From: Linanthus parryae
Lineage: Eukaryota; Streptophyta; Magnoliopsida; Ericales; Polemoniaceae
Length of the DNA: 64,000 bases
NCBI GenBank assembly: GCA_023055425.1
Contig: JALGPY010000002.1
Span: 118,804,088 to 118,868,087 of the forward strand
Direction of reading: 5' to 3'
The translations under genes were made by a program, and so were the position numbers. Every line of letters begins with the position of its first letter. Positions within the stretch are counted from its first letter, which is position 1. Below the pieces are notes generated by a model. The model had not been told where the DNA came from. It did not search any database and saw nothing but the letters and a program-made list of their open reading frames with translations. Below, piece after piece: positions 22,809-35,283 of the stretch.

Positions 22809-24498
22809 TGACGCGATTAATGACGCGATTTCTTAACGCGTATGCGCAAGTGCACGGTCAAGTAATATAGGGATGATATTTCAACCCCGAATTATCGATC
22901 CCACGAGGACAGAACTGAGATTATTTAATTAGTTATTTAGTTTAGAGTACGGTACAGGAGGAATAAGAGTGATTAAACAAGTTTGTCACCCACAAACAAG
23001 TGACTCAAAATTGAAATAACAAACTAATATAATATTTTTGGATTTTTTTTATTATTTTAGAACAAAGATATGGAGAAACTAGGCAATCTCTAGATCACCT
23101 AGGGCTGTAGACGAATTCCGGTTCAGCTATGTAACACGTCAATCCTATTTTAGTTCAGCCGGGTAATAGGCTATGACAATATCATGTCGGTATCATGTCA
23201 TTTTACGTCTCGATTAACTACAATCTCCTCTCGGTATCATGCTGTCTACCGGTCCGTGCTAGCAGGTCATCTACTGGTACGATAACGGGTCATGTCGGTC
23301 CACCGTTTCACTGAACAGCTGAATAATCCTACCAAATCTACCCACACTAAGGCCAATCCTAACACTTCTCCTTTTCGGTCTCGGTGATTCGGGATTGTGT
23401 TCAAGTTCTCATCATAATTAGGCTAAGTCACTGTCGTGCACTCATCTAATTAGCTAGTACGTCCGGATAGCTACTCCATTCATACTAAAGATTAAGCGTA
23501 GAACAAGAACATGTAACTAAAACAAATACTAACTTTAAGCAAGACGATGAACTATGAACAAACTCTAGTTTTCATGAAGATTAAATCATTATCACGCTGT
23601 GTCAATAGGCGAGACTCACTAACAAGTTCAAGAAACTAAATATTCATTCGATAGATCAAAGCATAAAAGCATGAGAAAGTTTGAACCCGGAAAATCATTT
23701 GTCTACATAAAACCTAGGCTCTCATAGAGATGCCTAGAAAAGTATTTAGCTAAGAAGAATCAACCAAACAAAACTTACAAGTTTCTCCATACAAAGATTG
23801 AGAGAGAAAGAAGAAGAATAAAAACGTAGATCTTCAATGGAGGAGCCCTCATCTTGAACCCTAGCCTCCTCTCTCCATCTCCTTGTGCGCGTCCTTTTAT
23901 TTTTTTTCTTTTCTTCCGTGCGTTCCTCTCATAAAAGAGTCCCCGTTCTTTAATTTTTTTTAAGTATTGTGATCTTGTGATCACCTTTTGTGATCATAGG
24001 ATCACATTGTGGTCTTGCGGGTGATCTTGTGATTGTAGGATCATCTTTTGCGATCCTACACTTCCAGTGAGTTGCTCTCACGTATGGCCACCAAATTTTC
24101 ACTAAGTGTTTGGCCATTTTACATCTAGGGGGTTAAAGTGCCATTACAGAAACTTCATTAAATTGCATTTGCCTCCCCTCTTCATGTATTTTCAATATTT
24201 CTTCACGATTTCTTCATCGTTTTAGCTCCAGATTAATCTCCCAAGCTTGCTTCTCCTCTCCGCTTCATCTCCCAAGCTCCGTTTCCTGCCAACACAACAC
24301 GAAACACAACCCGTGCGATCAAACGTGACAAAAATACATGAAATAATACGAGAAACGCTATGATTTACAAACTAATGCCTAGAGCTAAACTTCTACGTTT
24401 TCTCTCCAATCATAGTGTAAAACTAAGATTATCAAATCGGTAATCACTCAAAACGATATAAAACATGCAAGAAATATAACTTTGATAAAGAGTTATCA
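22809..24498 (-). mobile_element. 1690-bp solo LTR inserted in the Gypsy B integrase
   Basis: On the + strand it starts TGACGCGATTAATGACGCGA and ends GAGTTATCA. It is flanked by a perfect CTTAA duplication (22804-22808 and 24499-24503). The two flanks join exactly at a Lys-Leu-Ser segment of the integrase. No primer site, polypurine tract or coding text is present. The word 'gcgcaagtgcacggtca' near 22845 is often seen in large plant LTRs. A 12-bp direct repeat TTAATGACGCGA overlaps its left end. Confidence 0.9.
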
Positions 24499-26994
24499 CT
24501 TAACTTCCTTTTCTGATTGAACCTCGTGACTCCCTTAGTAGGCGAAACTTTAAGAAATGTCTTTTCTCCAATTTGTCTCCTTTTCTGATCAGCGTATGAC
24601 TTCTGTCTATCCTGAGCTGCCTTCATTCGCTGCTGGATAAGTCTCACCTGATCTGTCATCTCTTCGATTAGTTGTCGACCAATTACTATTGTCTCGCTTA
24701 TGTCGTTCCAACACAATGGTGCTCGGAACTTTCTTCCATACAACGCCTCGTGCGGTGCCATTTCCAATACTGGCGTGGTAACTGTTGTTGTAGGAGAATT
24801 CTATCAAAGGTAATCTATGAACCCATGAACCTTGAAAGTCCATAACACACGACCTTAGCATATCTTCCAACGTCTAAATCGTTCTTTCGGTTTTTCCATC
24901 CGTAGCCGGGTGGAATGTCGTACTGAATTTCAACTGTGTTCCCAATGCCTCCTGGAGTGCTTTCTAGAAGTGAGAAAGAAATTTGGGATCCCTGTCAAAA
25001 ACTATAGAGCTTGGAACTCCATGGTACCTCACAATGTTCTTCATATACGCATCGGCTCTTTGTTCCATATTCCATGTATCTTTCATCGGAATGAACCTTG
25101 CTGTCTTGGTCAATCTGTCAACTACGACCCAAATCTGATTCAGTCCATTTTCCGATGTCGGTAAAGCAGTCACAAAATCCATCGAAATTGAATCCCACTT
25201 CCAAACTGGAATATCTAATGGTTGAACTAAGCCTCCCATTCTCTTATGTTCAAACTTCACCTTCTGACAAGTCAGACATTTTGCCACAAATTCTGCTACT
25301 TCCCTTTTCATTTTGGGCCACAAAAATGTCTTCTTTAGATCTTTATAGAGCTTGTCACCCCATGGATGTACAGAGTAGGGTGTGTTGCGTGCTTCATGCA
25401 TCAACTTTTCCTTGGTTTCCGTACACTGGTGTGGTACACACCATCTTCCCTTGTAGCGAATACTTCCATCTTCATGGATCTTAAAATCATTTGCTTGACC
25501 TTCTGCAATCTTCTTATTTATCCTTTCCAGCTTCACATCTCCTGGCTGGTTACTCCTTATTTCTTCTAAGACATCTGGCACAACTGCCATATTCCCAAGG
25601 ATACTCTTTACTCCACCTTGTTCCACTACTTCAATCTCGAGCTTTCGGAACTCATGGCATAGTCGGTCTGGCAAAACTAGCATAGTATCTAGAGTATGGC
25701 TCGATTTTCGGCTTAACGCATCAGCTACTACGTTTGCCTTCCCTTCGTGGTATTGGATACGCAAATCATAATCCTTTATGATCTCCAACCAACGTCTTTG
25801 CCTGTTGTTTAGCTCTTTTTGAGTGAATATGTATTTGAGATTGTTGTGGTCAGTATACAATCTACACACTGATCCATATAGGTGATGTCTCCATATCTTC
25901 AGTGCGAAAACTATTGCTGCAAGCTCTAAATCATGTGTGGCATAGTTCTCTTCATGAGTTTTCAGTTGTCTCGAAGCATAGGCAATAACCCTTCTTTCTT
26001 GCATAAGCACGCATCCTAAACCCTTCTTCGATGCGTCGCTGTAAACGTCAAACTCGCCAGAATTATTGGGTAAAGCTAACACAGGTGTTGTAGTCAACTT
26101 TTCCTTCAATGTCTGGAATGCTTCTTCACAATCTTCGCCCCACTGATACTTTACTGTCTTCTTGGTTAGCGTAGTCAGCGGTCTAGCGATCTTCGAGAAA
26201 TATTTTACAAAACGCATGTAATATCCTGCTAATCCCAGAAAACTTCTTATTTCTGACACATTCTTCGGAGTCGGCCAATCTTTAACTGCTGAAATCTTTC
26301 CTGGATCCACGGATATCCCATCCTTGGAGATTATGTGACCCAGAAATGGAACATGTTTTAGCCAAAACTCAACCTTCGAGAGCTTAGCATACAACTTCTC
26401 ATGTCTCAACGTTTCTAACACTTCATTGAGATGTTCTTCATGCTCTTCCTCGCTCTTTGAGTAAACGAGGATGTCATCAACGAAGACGACTACGAACCGA
26501 TCCAAAAATGTTCTCATAACACGATTCATTAGATCCATAAATACTGCAAGAGCATTAGTTAGACCGAAAGGCATAACCGTAAACTCATAATGGCCATACC
26601 TTGTTCTAAAGGCTCTCTTCGGGATGTCCTTGTCGTCTACCCAAAGCTGGTGATACCCTGATCTCAAGTCTATCTTTGAGAAAACGCTTGCCCCTTGTAA
26701 CTGATCGAACAAGTCATCAATTCGGGGTAAAGGGTATTTGTTCTTGATCGTTGCAATGTTCAACTCTCTATAGCCAATGCACAACCTCAAGCTTCCATCT
26801 TTCTTCTTCACACACAATACCGGTGCGCCCCAAGGGGACACACTTTGCCTTATGTAACCCTTTTGAAGTAGCTCTTGCAACTGATCCTTTAGTTCTTTCA
26901 ACTCTACTGGTGCCATTCTGTACGACGCCTTTGAGATTGGAGCTGTTCCAGGTGCTATGTCCATAGTGAACTCAATTTCCGTTCTAGGTCGCAT
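24499..26994 (-). pseudogene. Gypsy B reverse transcriptase, RNase H and integrase
   Basis: The main frame (26994-24964, 676 residues) holds RT with [11 protein letters not shown], the MPFGLTNA segment and the active-site FVDDILVYS. RNase H follows ([25 protein letters not shown]), then an HHCC-like linker with CLTCQKVK, and the integrase core beginning [11 protein letters not shown]. In-frame TAG stops at 24964-24966 and again near 24879 cut the integrase. The protein then continues (WVHRLPLIEFSYNNSYH, ALYGRK) in two frames to 24499. Both TAG codons fall where the family normally has Trp and Gln, which fits C-to-T decay; that is inference. RT itself looks intact. Confidence 0.92.
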
Positions 26995-27006
26995 TCCTGG
27001 AATCTC

Positions 27007-27562
27007 TTACGGGAATACATCGGGAAAATCCTTGACTATTGGTATCTCTTCTAGCACGTTCTCTTTCTTAGACATGTCTTGGACATAACACAAATAAGCA
27101 CTATTCCCCTTCTTCACTTGGCTGACTATGGTCAGAGCTGACACTAGTCGGATACATGGTTCCTTCGTGATGCCACGGTAAGAAACCTTTTCTCCCTTTG
27201 GACCTTTAAGCCTGATCTTCTGATCATGACAGTCTATAACTGCTCGATATTTACCCAGCCAATCCATTCCCAATATAACATCAATTCCCCCAAGATCAAA
27301 TTTTATCAGGTTCGCCGGCAAGGTACTAGCCAAAATCTTCTACCCCTTCAAAAATGGTGTCACACACTGTTACATGACCAGTTGGGGTAGCTACAGGGAT
27401 GGATATTCTATACGGCTTATTTAGACTCAACTTTTCCACAAATGATGATGAAATTAATGAATACAATGCTCCAGAATCAAATAGAGTAAATGCTGGTTGA
27501 TCATGGACAAGAAATGTACCAGTGACTACTCCATTTTCTGCTTCCGCTTCAGTCCTGCTCAT
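27007..27562 (-). pseudogene. Gypsy B aspartic protease region
   Basis: The piece 27562-27326 carries the aspartic protease site LFDSGALYSLIS. The piece 27333-27007 carries GGIDVILGMDWLGKY and KIRLKGPKGEKV, the end of the protease and linker to RT. They are in different frames, so there is an indel near 27330. A TAA at 27007-27009 is in frame with the RT frame that resumes at 26994, so a single base change separates protease from RT. Confidence 0.85.
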
Positions 27563-28753
27563 GACAGCGATACTTGCAACATTCCCCTTCTGCGCTGTGG
27601 TTCCTGCCGTTCCAGTCCCATTGTTGTTGTTGGCATTAGCCGGAGCCTTGTTGTTCCTATTCCCGTTCTGAACTCCATTTTTCCTTCCATTGCCCTGGTT
27701 GTTCGCCTGTTGCCAGCCATAATTGTTGCCTCCATTATTCTGGTTGTTGTGGTTCCCATAGTTCCTGTTCTGCCCTGATTGTTGTAGTTAAACTATCGGT
27801 TCCCTTGATAATTTCCTCCTTGGTTACCCTGTTGGTTTCCAGCTGTTCCCAATCGGCACTCAAAAGCACGATGACCTTTCTTGCCGCAATTGTGGCAATT
27901 GACAAGGTTTCCTTGACAGTCCTTTCCAGGATGATTCTGCTGACACCTCTTGCAGATGTAACGGCGAGGTTGATCATCCCCATTATTCTTCTTGTTACCA
28001 CGGTACTGACCCTGGTTACTTCCTCCCTGGTTGGGCTTAAACCTCTTGTCCTGACTACCTTGGTTGATCCTACCCTGATTGTTGCCAAACCCCCCCCCCC
28101 CCCAGCGCTCTCAATCTTGCGCTTTCCACGCTTCTCATCTTGCGCCTCTTGAATGCACAAACAGCTGCATCTCTATCATATGCCTCCTGAACAGTATCGT
28201 ACGTTCTGCACATCAAGTCTTTCTGCAGATGAAGTTCAAGACCAGACATGAACTTCCTAACCTTAGTCGATTCATCAGGCATCAGCTGAACTGCGAATCG
28301 GGATAGTTCCATGAACTTCTTAAAGTACTCGGTCACAGAACCATTTCCAAAGTCGATGTACTTTTGATCCTGGACATGGTCCGGATAGAAGCGAGTGTGA
28401 AGTGCAGTATGAAGAGCTTCCCAATTGAAATTGGGTTGAGCCAAAAAGTTCTGATGTGTGCTCCTCCACCATATATTTGCTTCATTCTTCAGGTAGAATG
28501 CCGCGCAAACAACCTTGCGGTTTTCAGGGAACTCAACTAGCTCAAGGGTCTTATCCATCTCATCGATCCAGTTTTCGAGCTCAACAGGATCCTCATTGCC
28601 TTTAAAGTTCCCAGGCTTCATGTCAGCCACTTTCTTCGCCCAGTTAGCTGCATTCTGCTCTCCCTAGTTCATGTTCTGAGCCATTTGAGCAAATTGAGCA
28701 AAGAATTGCTCCATGTTGTTGTTGTTGTTGTTGTTGTTGTTTGGTGCTGCCAT
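27559..28753 (-). pseudogene. Gypsy B gag with zinc knuckles
   Basis: The real gag start is the ATG at 28753, followed by eight Asn codons from an AAC repeat and a TAG at 28664-28666 (codon 30). The body (28630-28070) has NWIDEMDKTLEL, the conserved RTFYP-like RFYPDHVQ and YFKKFMELSR. A run of 14 G's (- strand; 28090-28103) then breaks the frame. Two CCHC zinc knuckles follow in another frame at about 27850-27980. The capsid domain is recognisable but the gene cannot be translated through. Confidence 0.88.
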
Positions 28754-29832
28754 TGGTACTTGACGATTTCTCCTGGTGTAGTATTGATGTGGTCTATCAT
28801 TCATAATCCCTACACTATAGCCTATTGTATTATTTATAAAGTATTATGGAATACAAGTAATCATGCATACATGGCATTTAGCGCACAATTAAACAAGTAA
28901 TGTCACACATTGATCATCATTTAAAACAATTACACATGCATTTCCACATAAGCTGATCACGTCTCAACTTTTCATCTTCTTCAAAAATTGAAAAACAATG
29001 ATCAATCGGACAAGAAAAAATTATTAATTTTGGTGTGCAACAACCTCTCCGATTCTACTTTCATAATCAAGAAGAGTCAACTCAAAATAAATTGTAGAAC
29101 TCAAGATACACAGAAAGTACTACAGTTGCTGTCACAGACTACCAAAACGGAAACTCTGAATTTAAAAGGTCTTAAACTGACTTTAGAATTCTCAAAATGA
29201 GCTAGGCTTTCACCCAGAATTATACATACGTGTCTAATAGCTTCCATAAAAATTAGAGAACAAAAAAAAAGTCTGGAAGATAGGTAAACATCAAAAATTC
29301 TACAGCTAGTCACTTTGAAATTCTGCTACTATACCACCAACTTTGAAAATTCGTAACTAACTCTCCATACCTCATATAAGTCTGAAATTTTATAGGAGAT
29401 ACCTGAGTATGTCTTCTTTCTGTGAAAAATTCATAGAAAAATAACTCTAACATTAAGTACGTCTGCTACAACAGAAACCCTCTGCTGCGCAGAATCAAAC
29501 TACACCAAAAATAAAAGTTTTCGCGTTCAAACTTCATGAACACTTTCTATGCACTTGATCAATACTAACAATACACAAGACAATATTAATCCATCAAATC
29601 ATACTCCAAATCAATAAAACATAATTCATTAAACTCCTAAATCGGGTCCTCAAAACATGAGCATTATTCCTCCTTAAAACGAAACGCTAAGAATTTAACT
29701 CTAGCCCAAACGTGGCTATTCAAAAATCATTCAAGAAACTTAATGTCTTGCTTGGCGTCATAGCCTTATTCAAACCAATAAATAAACTCAAAAGTGCATC
29801 AAAGTCTAAGAATCTAAAGAATTCTAACATGC
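28754..29832 (-). other. Leader of Gypsy B between the acidic ORF and gag
   Basis: About 1.1 kb of AT-rich DNA with no domain. Short open frames on the + strand at 28685-29200 have no support. It corresponds to the untranslated leader of the element. Confidence 0.6.
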
Positions 29833-30075
29833 TTAATCCTCGTCTTCATCAGTTTCATCTAACTCTTCCTCTTCATCGGCATCATACTCGAGTTATTCAC
29901 CACCACTTGGGTCTTCTTCACTCCCATCATATTCCATGGGGTCTTCCTCAACTTCATCATCTTCCATTGGGTCCTCTTCTACTTCCTCATCGTCACCAGA
30001 GTCTATAACCTCTTCTTCATCACTAGAGTCTATAACTATCACCTCTTCATCATCACTAGATTCTATGTTGATCAT
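29833..30075 (-). CDS. Small acidic ORF in the leader of Gypsy B
   Basis: On the - strand, from an ATG at 30075, 80 codons run to a TAA at 29833-29835, interrupted by one TAA at 29893-29895. The product is almost wholly Asp, Glu and Ser, in repeats of the SSDDEEVIVIDSSDEEEVID type, with later EEDPMEDDEVEEDPMEYD. It lies about 30 bp after the primer-binding region and about 1.1 kb before gag, so it is an upstream ORF of the retroelement RNA. Acidic low-complexity text can arise from GAA/GAT repeats, but the composition continues past the stop, suggesting a formerly longer reading frame. No function is known to me. Confidence 0.5.
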
Positions 30076-30105
30076 TAGATTCTATAACCTGGCTCTGTTA
30101 CCACC

Positions 30106-31926
30106 TGTAACACCCCCAAAATGCCCAAGCCAGAGGCCCGAGGATGTCACTCCGTACCCGAGGTTAAACCCAAATACAAGGAGATTTTATAACATGATTC
30201 TCAAGCAAAAGCATCCATAAAATAATTAAAACTAATCGTTATTACAATCCAATGTTCTAGCCTCAAACCGGGCATAAAGCAAACTAAATTAATTAAAATA
30301 CTAAAGATTTATAATTTAAAGATGAAAATACTAATGATCCAAATGATGAAACTAATGAATTAAAAGATGAACGCGTTCCCCTTCTATGCCAGATTCCCAT
30401 CCTCTAGACCTGTGGTGCAGAATCAAAAAGAAACACCACAATACAAAATCAGCATAAAATACTGGTAAGAAACACCCAAGCATGTAAAATGATGATATGA
30501 TAGTTGTAAAACAACGACTCATTTGCAAGTAGGAGTATTCTCAAACACAACGGAAATATAGTTTTGATCTTGTAATAAAACAAGCGAGTTCCCAATTCCA
30601 TAATACTTCCAAACCAATTCCATATCATTAGGAAATCCAAAATCCACATATTAGTTCTTCTTCCATTAACAAACCAAAATCCATTATTAATAATTTGTTG
30701 TGACGGGGAAACCAACCATCTCGCAAGCATCCAAGACCTTAAGTGTCGACACCCCCCAAAGACTCTAGCGGCCAGAGGAGTGAGTACATGGAGCTATCCG
30801 GGGACTTGCAACCGGATTAAATAAAATAAATTGAACAGAATACTGAAGTCAACATGCCCAATGCCAATAGTAATCAATAATAAATTTTCCCGCACAACAC
30901 TTCCAATTTACGTATTAATTCATTGTTATTATCATGGTGATATTTTCAAGAAAGACATTTAGCACGTAAAAATCACATATTGCATGTCACATCACATAAA
31001 CACATTTTGAGACGTAAAGAAAATCCAAGAATTCATTTGACATGAAGGAGTTAGCCACACTAGTCCTTGCATGTTCACTTACCTCAAAGGAAATTCAATT
31101 ATCGCAAATCAGTCGACGTACTCGATGTACTCGTCGTCGATGAACTCGTCACCTGCACGTAACAATACCCTAATTAAACATAATACTCTAGCAATATAAT
31201 TGATATACTATCTACATGCATATGGCACTCGACGGTTTAGGTTTCTAACACCAACCCAACATCCCACTTAATTCATACTTCAAAACCAAACCCAAAATCT
31301 TGCCCCAAAATCCTATAACCTAATGGGTACATAACCTAACACAGCTTCACCAATTTTATTACTCCAACTTCCCAAACAGATCATGCCTCAAAAACAGTCT
31401 CAATTAGATTCAAAACACTCTGAATAATAAGTTTAGCCTCAAACGGATCCGAATTTCGATTCCTGAATCAAAAGTTATGCTAGTTTTAGGTTTCCAATTT
31501 CGCTCATAGTACCCATACGGGAATTATCAATTTTCATACAACTATTCTCCAAAGCATCTAGTTAATCCTGTATTCAAACAAAACCTAATGCAACATGAAT
31601 ACCCACATCAAATCAGGTTACTACCCAAATACTATGATCATCAAACCATCCAAATCGCTTAATCAAACGTCCCTTCCATGACTAGGGTTTTTCCCATAAA
31701 CTAAGAACATGATTAAACTCAAAACTTGATTATTAATTCTACGACTTCATGAATGATGAAACTAACAATATAAATCTGAAAATTAAAGATTACATGCTAC
31801 ATACAAGAATTGTAGGCAAGAGATCAAGAAAAACAAAAGAAGACAAAAACCAAACCCGCAGCCCATGGAGGGTCGGACGGAGAGAGAGAGAACCGGACGG
31901 AGAGAAAAATAAAAGATAAGAAGAAC

Positions 31927-31982
<56 letters not shown>

Positions 31983-32431
31983 CATGCACGGGGAGAGAGA
32001 GGCGGCGGTGGCGGTGTGGCTGCTGGTGCTGCCGTCGGGGAAGAGAGAGGGGGCTGAGAGAGAGAGAGAGGGACGGGTGAGAGAGTGAGGGAGACGTGAG
32101 AGAAAGATAGAGAGATAGGGAGAATGTGAGAGTCTGGAATAAATCAAACTCATATAGAAAGAAACCCAATTGAATTGGAAACTTTACGTAGGAAGAATAT
32201 TGGGTCAAAATAATACCAATATGTGGGTAAAAGACACTTTCCCCCTAGTTTAGCCAAAAAGACAACTACCTCCCCCAAACTCAATTAAAAGACACTAAAA
32301 CTTTTAGATTAAAGTCACAAAGATCTCCCAACTCTAGTAACCATTATAATTAACTCTCGATAATTAAATTAACTCCCCAACACTTATAATAATATCATAA
32401 AATACCCATAGTCACAAAACAGGGTATTTCA
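30106..32431 (-). repeat. 5' LTR of Gypsy B (2326 bp)
   Basis: It starts TGTAACACCCCCAAAATG and ends AGGGTATTTCA. The left side abuts a primer site (TGGTAACAGAGCC on the - strand), one base different from the initiator-Met consensus. A long (GA)n microsatellite at about 31929-31981 makes chance frames of Ser/Leu repeats on the - strand (31783-32208). Confidence 0.9.
31929..31981. repeat. (GA)n microsatellite
   Basis: This is about 25 uninterrupted GA units in the 5' LTR of Gypsy B. The corresponding stretch in the 3' LTR (about 21785-21805) is less than half as long. Confidence 0.9.
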
Positions 32432-32436
32432 AGGGC

Positions 32437-35283
32437 AGTCAACCCACCCGCATCGGTGTAGGCCGTAAGACTATCAGCACCCGTGGCAGAGATCCGGAGA
32501 CCATAATCCAAAGTCCCACTAAGATACCAAAGAATGCGCTTCAGAGCGTGAAGTTGTGGCTCTTGTGGATCATGCATGAAGAGGCATATTTGCTGAACTG
32601 CGTACTGGAGTTCCGGCCGAGTAAATGTGAGGTATTGAAGAGCTCCGGCAAGGTTGCGATAAAGAGTTGGATCGGACACCGGTGGGCCAGAGCCGACAGT
32701 GAGCTTGCTGCCGGTCTCAACTGGGGTGGTGGCGGGCTTACATGCCGCCATGGAAGCACGACGAAAGATGTCAGCCGCGTACTGACGCTGTGAGAGAAAC
32801 AGACATGAGGCGTCTCTGGTTACCGCAATGCCTAGAAAGTGATGAAGGTGGCCGAGATCAGTCATAGCGAATTCACTAGAAAGCTGAGAGACAACCTGCT
32901 GTAAGAGTGTCGTAGAGGATCCAGTGATGATAATGTCGTCGACGTAGAGAAGTAGATAGACCATATCAGAGGCACGACTGAAGACGAAGAGAGACTCATC
33001 ACAGAAGCGACCAAAGAATCTAACAACCTCAATAAGATAACTGGCAAATCGTTGAAACCATGCTCGGGGTGCCTGTTTGAGACCATAGAGAGACTTGCGC
33101 AAGCGGCAAACAAATTTCGGACGGCGAGGATCACGGTAACCAGGCGGCTGATGCATGTACACGGTCTCGGAGAGGTCACCATGAAGAAATGCATTCTTGA
33201 CGTCCAGCTGCCGGATGGGCCAAGAATGTGATACCGCAATGGTGAGAGCAGTGTGAATAGTGAACGGTTTAACAACTGAACTGAAATTCTCGTCACAATC
33301 CACCCCAACAAGTTGTGATTTACCATTTGCCACTAGTCGTGCTTTGTAGTGCTGCAGACTGCCGTCAGCTCGGAATTTGTGACGAAAGAGCCACATTGCC
33401 CGAAGAACATTCGCAGGTGGGCAAGGAACCATATCCCAAGTATGATTGGACAGCAGGGCACCAAACTCATCATCCATGGCAGCTTTCAAGTGAGACATAG
33501 GTAGTGGGGAGATGGGGTCGGGTTTGTGAGTGGTGAAGGTGAGACGCTGGATAGGTTTGGTGATACCGTGCTTGGACCGAGTGGTCACCTGAGGGGAGTG
33601 GGGAGGTGGAGCAGAGGAGCCAGGTTCCGAGGCAGATAATGGTGACGTGGCTGGCTCATGGGTGGGTACCACCGACGGGTGGGGAGCCGTAGAGGCCGGA
33701 GGAGGGGCACGGGTGGAGGTCGTCCGACGCACGTAGTGCAAGGGTAGCGGCTGGGTAGGCGCCCGAGAGGGGTTTGCTATCGGGGGAGTAGGGTTGTGTA
33801 CGCGATGAGTGATGAGAGAGAGAGGTAAAAACCGTTTCGTCAAAACGTGACGGGATATGTAAACAAGCCTGATGGCAATGTCGAGAAAACGATACCCCCG
33901 GTGGTTCAGAGGATAACCAAGGAAGACGCACTGAGTGGAGCTAGGAGCTAGCTTGTGCGGTGCTGTAGCGGATAGGTTTGGATAGCATAAGCACCCAAAG
34001 GTACGGAGGTGATCATAAGTGGGTAAGCGGTGGTAGAGGACAGCTGTGGGAATGTTGTCATCTAGGGATTTTGTGGGGAGAATGTTGTGAAGGTACACAG
34101 CTGTGAGGAGTGATTCAACCCAGAAAGCTGGTGGAAGGGTAGCTTGAGAGAGAAGCGTACGACTGATGTCGTTGATTCGACGGATCATGTGTTCAGCTTT
34201 GCCATTTTGAGAAGATGTCTGAGGGCAAGCAAAGCAGAAGGTGAGGCCATGTTCGGCGGCGTGAGCGTGAAATAAGCTGTTATCAAACTCACCGCCAAGA
34301 TCACATTGAAAACTTTTGATCGATCGTTCGAATTGTGTATGCACGAATGTACTGAAGTGTTTAAATTTAAGGATGGTATCCGATTTCTGTTTTAAGGGAA
34401 AACCCCACAGAAAATGAGAGTAATCGTCAAGTAAGAGGAGATAGTACTTGTAGTGAGATTTACTCAAAATGGGAGATGTCCACAAATCACTATGAATAAT
34501 GTCAAAAGGGGAAAAAGTACATGAAAAAGACTTTGAAAAAGGTAACCGAACGTGTTTGCTAGTTTGACACGCGTGACAAAGAGTGGTTTGGTTTGGCTTA
34601 TTACACTTGACAAAACTACGACTACAAAGAGAATCTAAGACACGATGTCCAGGGTGACCAAAGCGATTGTGCCACACCGGAGCAGGAAGAGCAACAAGTG
34701 AGTGGGCTGAGGACGCGAGCGGTCCAGGTGGATGGGTTACAAATCTCCCAAACTATTGCTCTGTAGCAAAAGAGTCCCTGAACGAAGCTCCTTCACAGAA
34801 AACCCCCAACGGATCAAATTCAATGGAAACATTATTGTCAGTCATGAATTGACGAACATAAATGAGATTTTTAATGATGTTTGGAGTGAGGAGGACATTT
34901 TTGAGGTAGATAGGGCGAGAGAGAGTGTTAATGGTTTGGTGTCCGGATCCTTGCACTGAAATGCTGTGACCATTGCCTACTAACATGTTAGATATTGGGC
35001 GTGATGAGGAAATAATGGAGAGAATACCTGACTGAGATGTTAGGTGAGCAGATGCACTCAAATCCAAGTACCAAGTATGGTCGGGGACATTGAGCGTCAT
35101 ACCCGAAAGCTGAGATCCCAAGTCAGTTTCCATGACAGAGGGATCAGAGGTTTTCGTGAGGGCATGAGGTCGGGCAGCCGGTGTGGGGCCGAGAACACTG
35201 GCGGTGGGAGGCCGCTGATCCAGCCAGCAGTGGGGTACGGGCACGGAGGAGCGATTCCTAAGGGTGACGGGGCTGGACACCAA
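32437..35283 (-). pseudogene. Copia A pol: protease, integrase, reverse transcriptase
   Basis: The protease segment (35283-34753) has WYLDLSASAHLT where active Copia proteases have a D-S/T-G triad, so the Gly is lost. A TAG at 34753-34755 ends it, and the same frame continues as a 760-residue frame (34677-32395). That frame holds GAG-pre-integrase WHNRFGHPGH, an HX3H/CX2C finger, integrase with HSDLW, CDLGGEF and NGKAEHMI, and RT with AFLHGDL, KSLYGLKQAPRAW and YVDDIIITGSS. It runs to DAGGLTAL, where the Gypsy insertion begins. RT motifs look intact, but the stop and altered protease make the element inactive. Confidence 0.92.

Larger units (their letters stand above)
19933..32431 (-). mobile_element. 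Ty3/Gypsy chromovirus B (Tekay/Del-like), nested in Copia A
   Basis: LTRs at 19933-22244 and 30106-32431 frame gag-pol on the - strand. The 5-bp target sites are AAGGC (19928-19932) and AGGGC (32432-32436), one mismatch. The PBS reads TGGTAACAGAGCCAGGT left of 30106, and a polypurine tract AAGGAGGGAAGGA lies right of 22244. Domain order is gag, protease, RT, RNase H, integrase, typical of Gypsy. The long LTRs and integrase C-terminal text suggest the Tekay/Del clade of chromoviruses, a family-level judgement from memory. It is itself interrupted by a solo LTR (22809-24498). Stops and frameshifts make it non-autonomous. Confidence 0.9.

Noticed and set aside
24910..28306. Several + strand frames of 60-130 residues
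   Set aside because: They are antisense to the Gypsy B polyprotein and carry no domain.
29712..30220. His/Pro/Leu-rich and Ser-rich frames on the + strand
   Set aside because: They are antisense shadows of the acidic leader ORF of Gypsy B.
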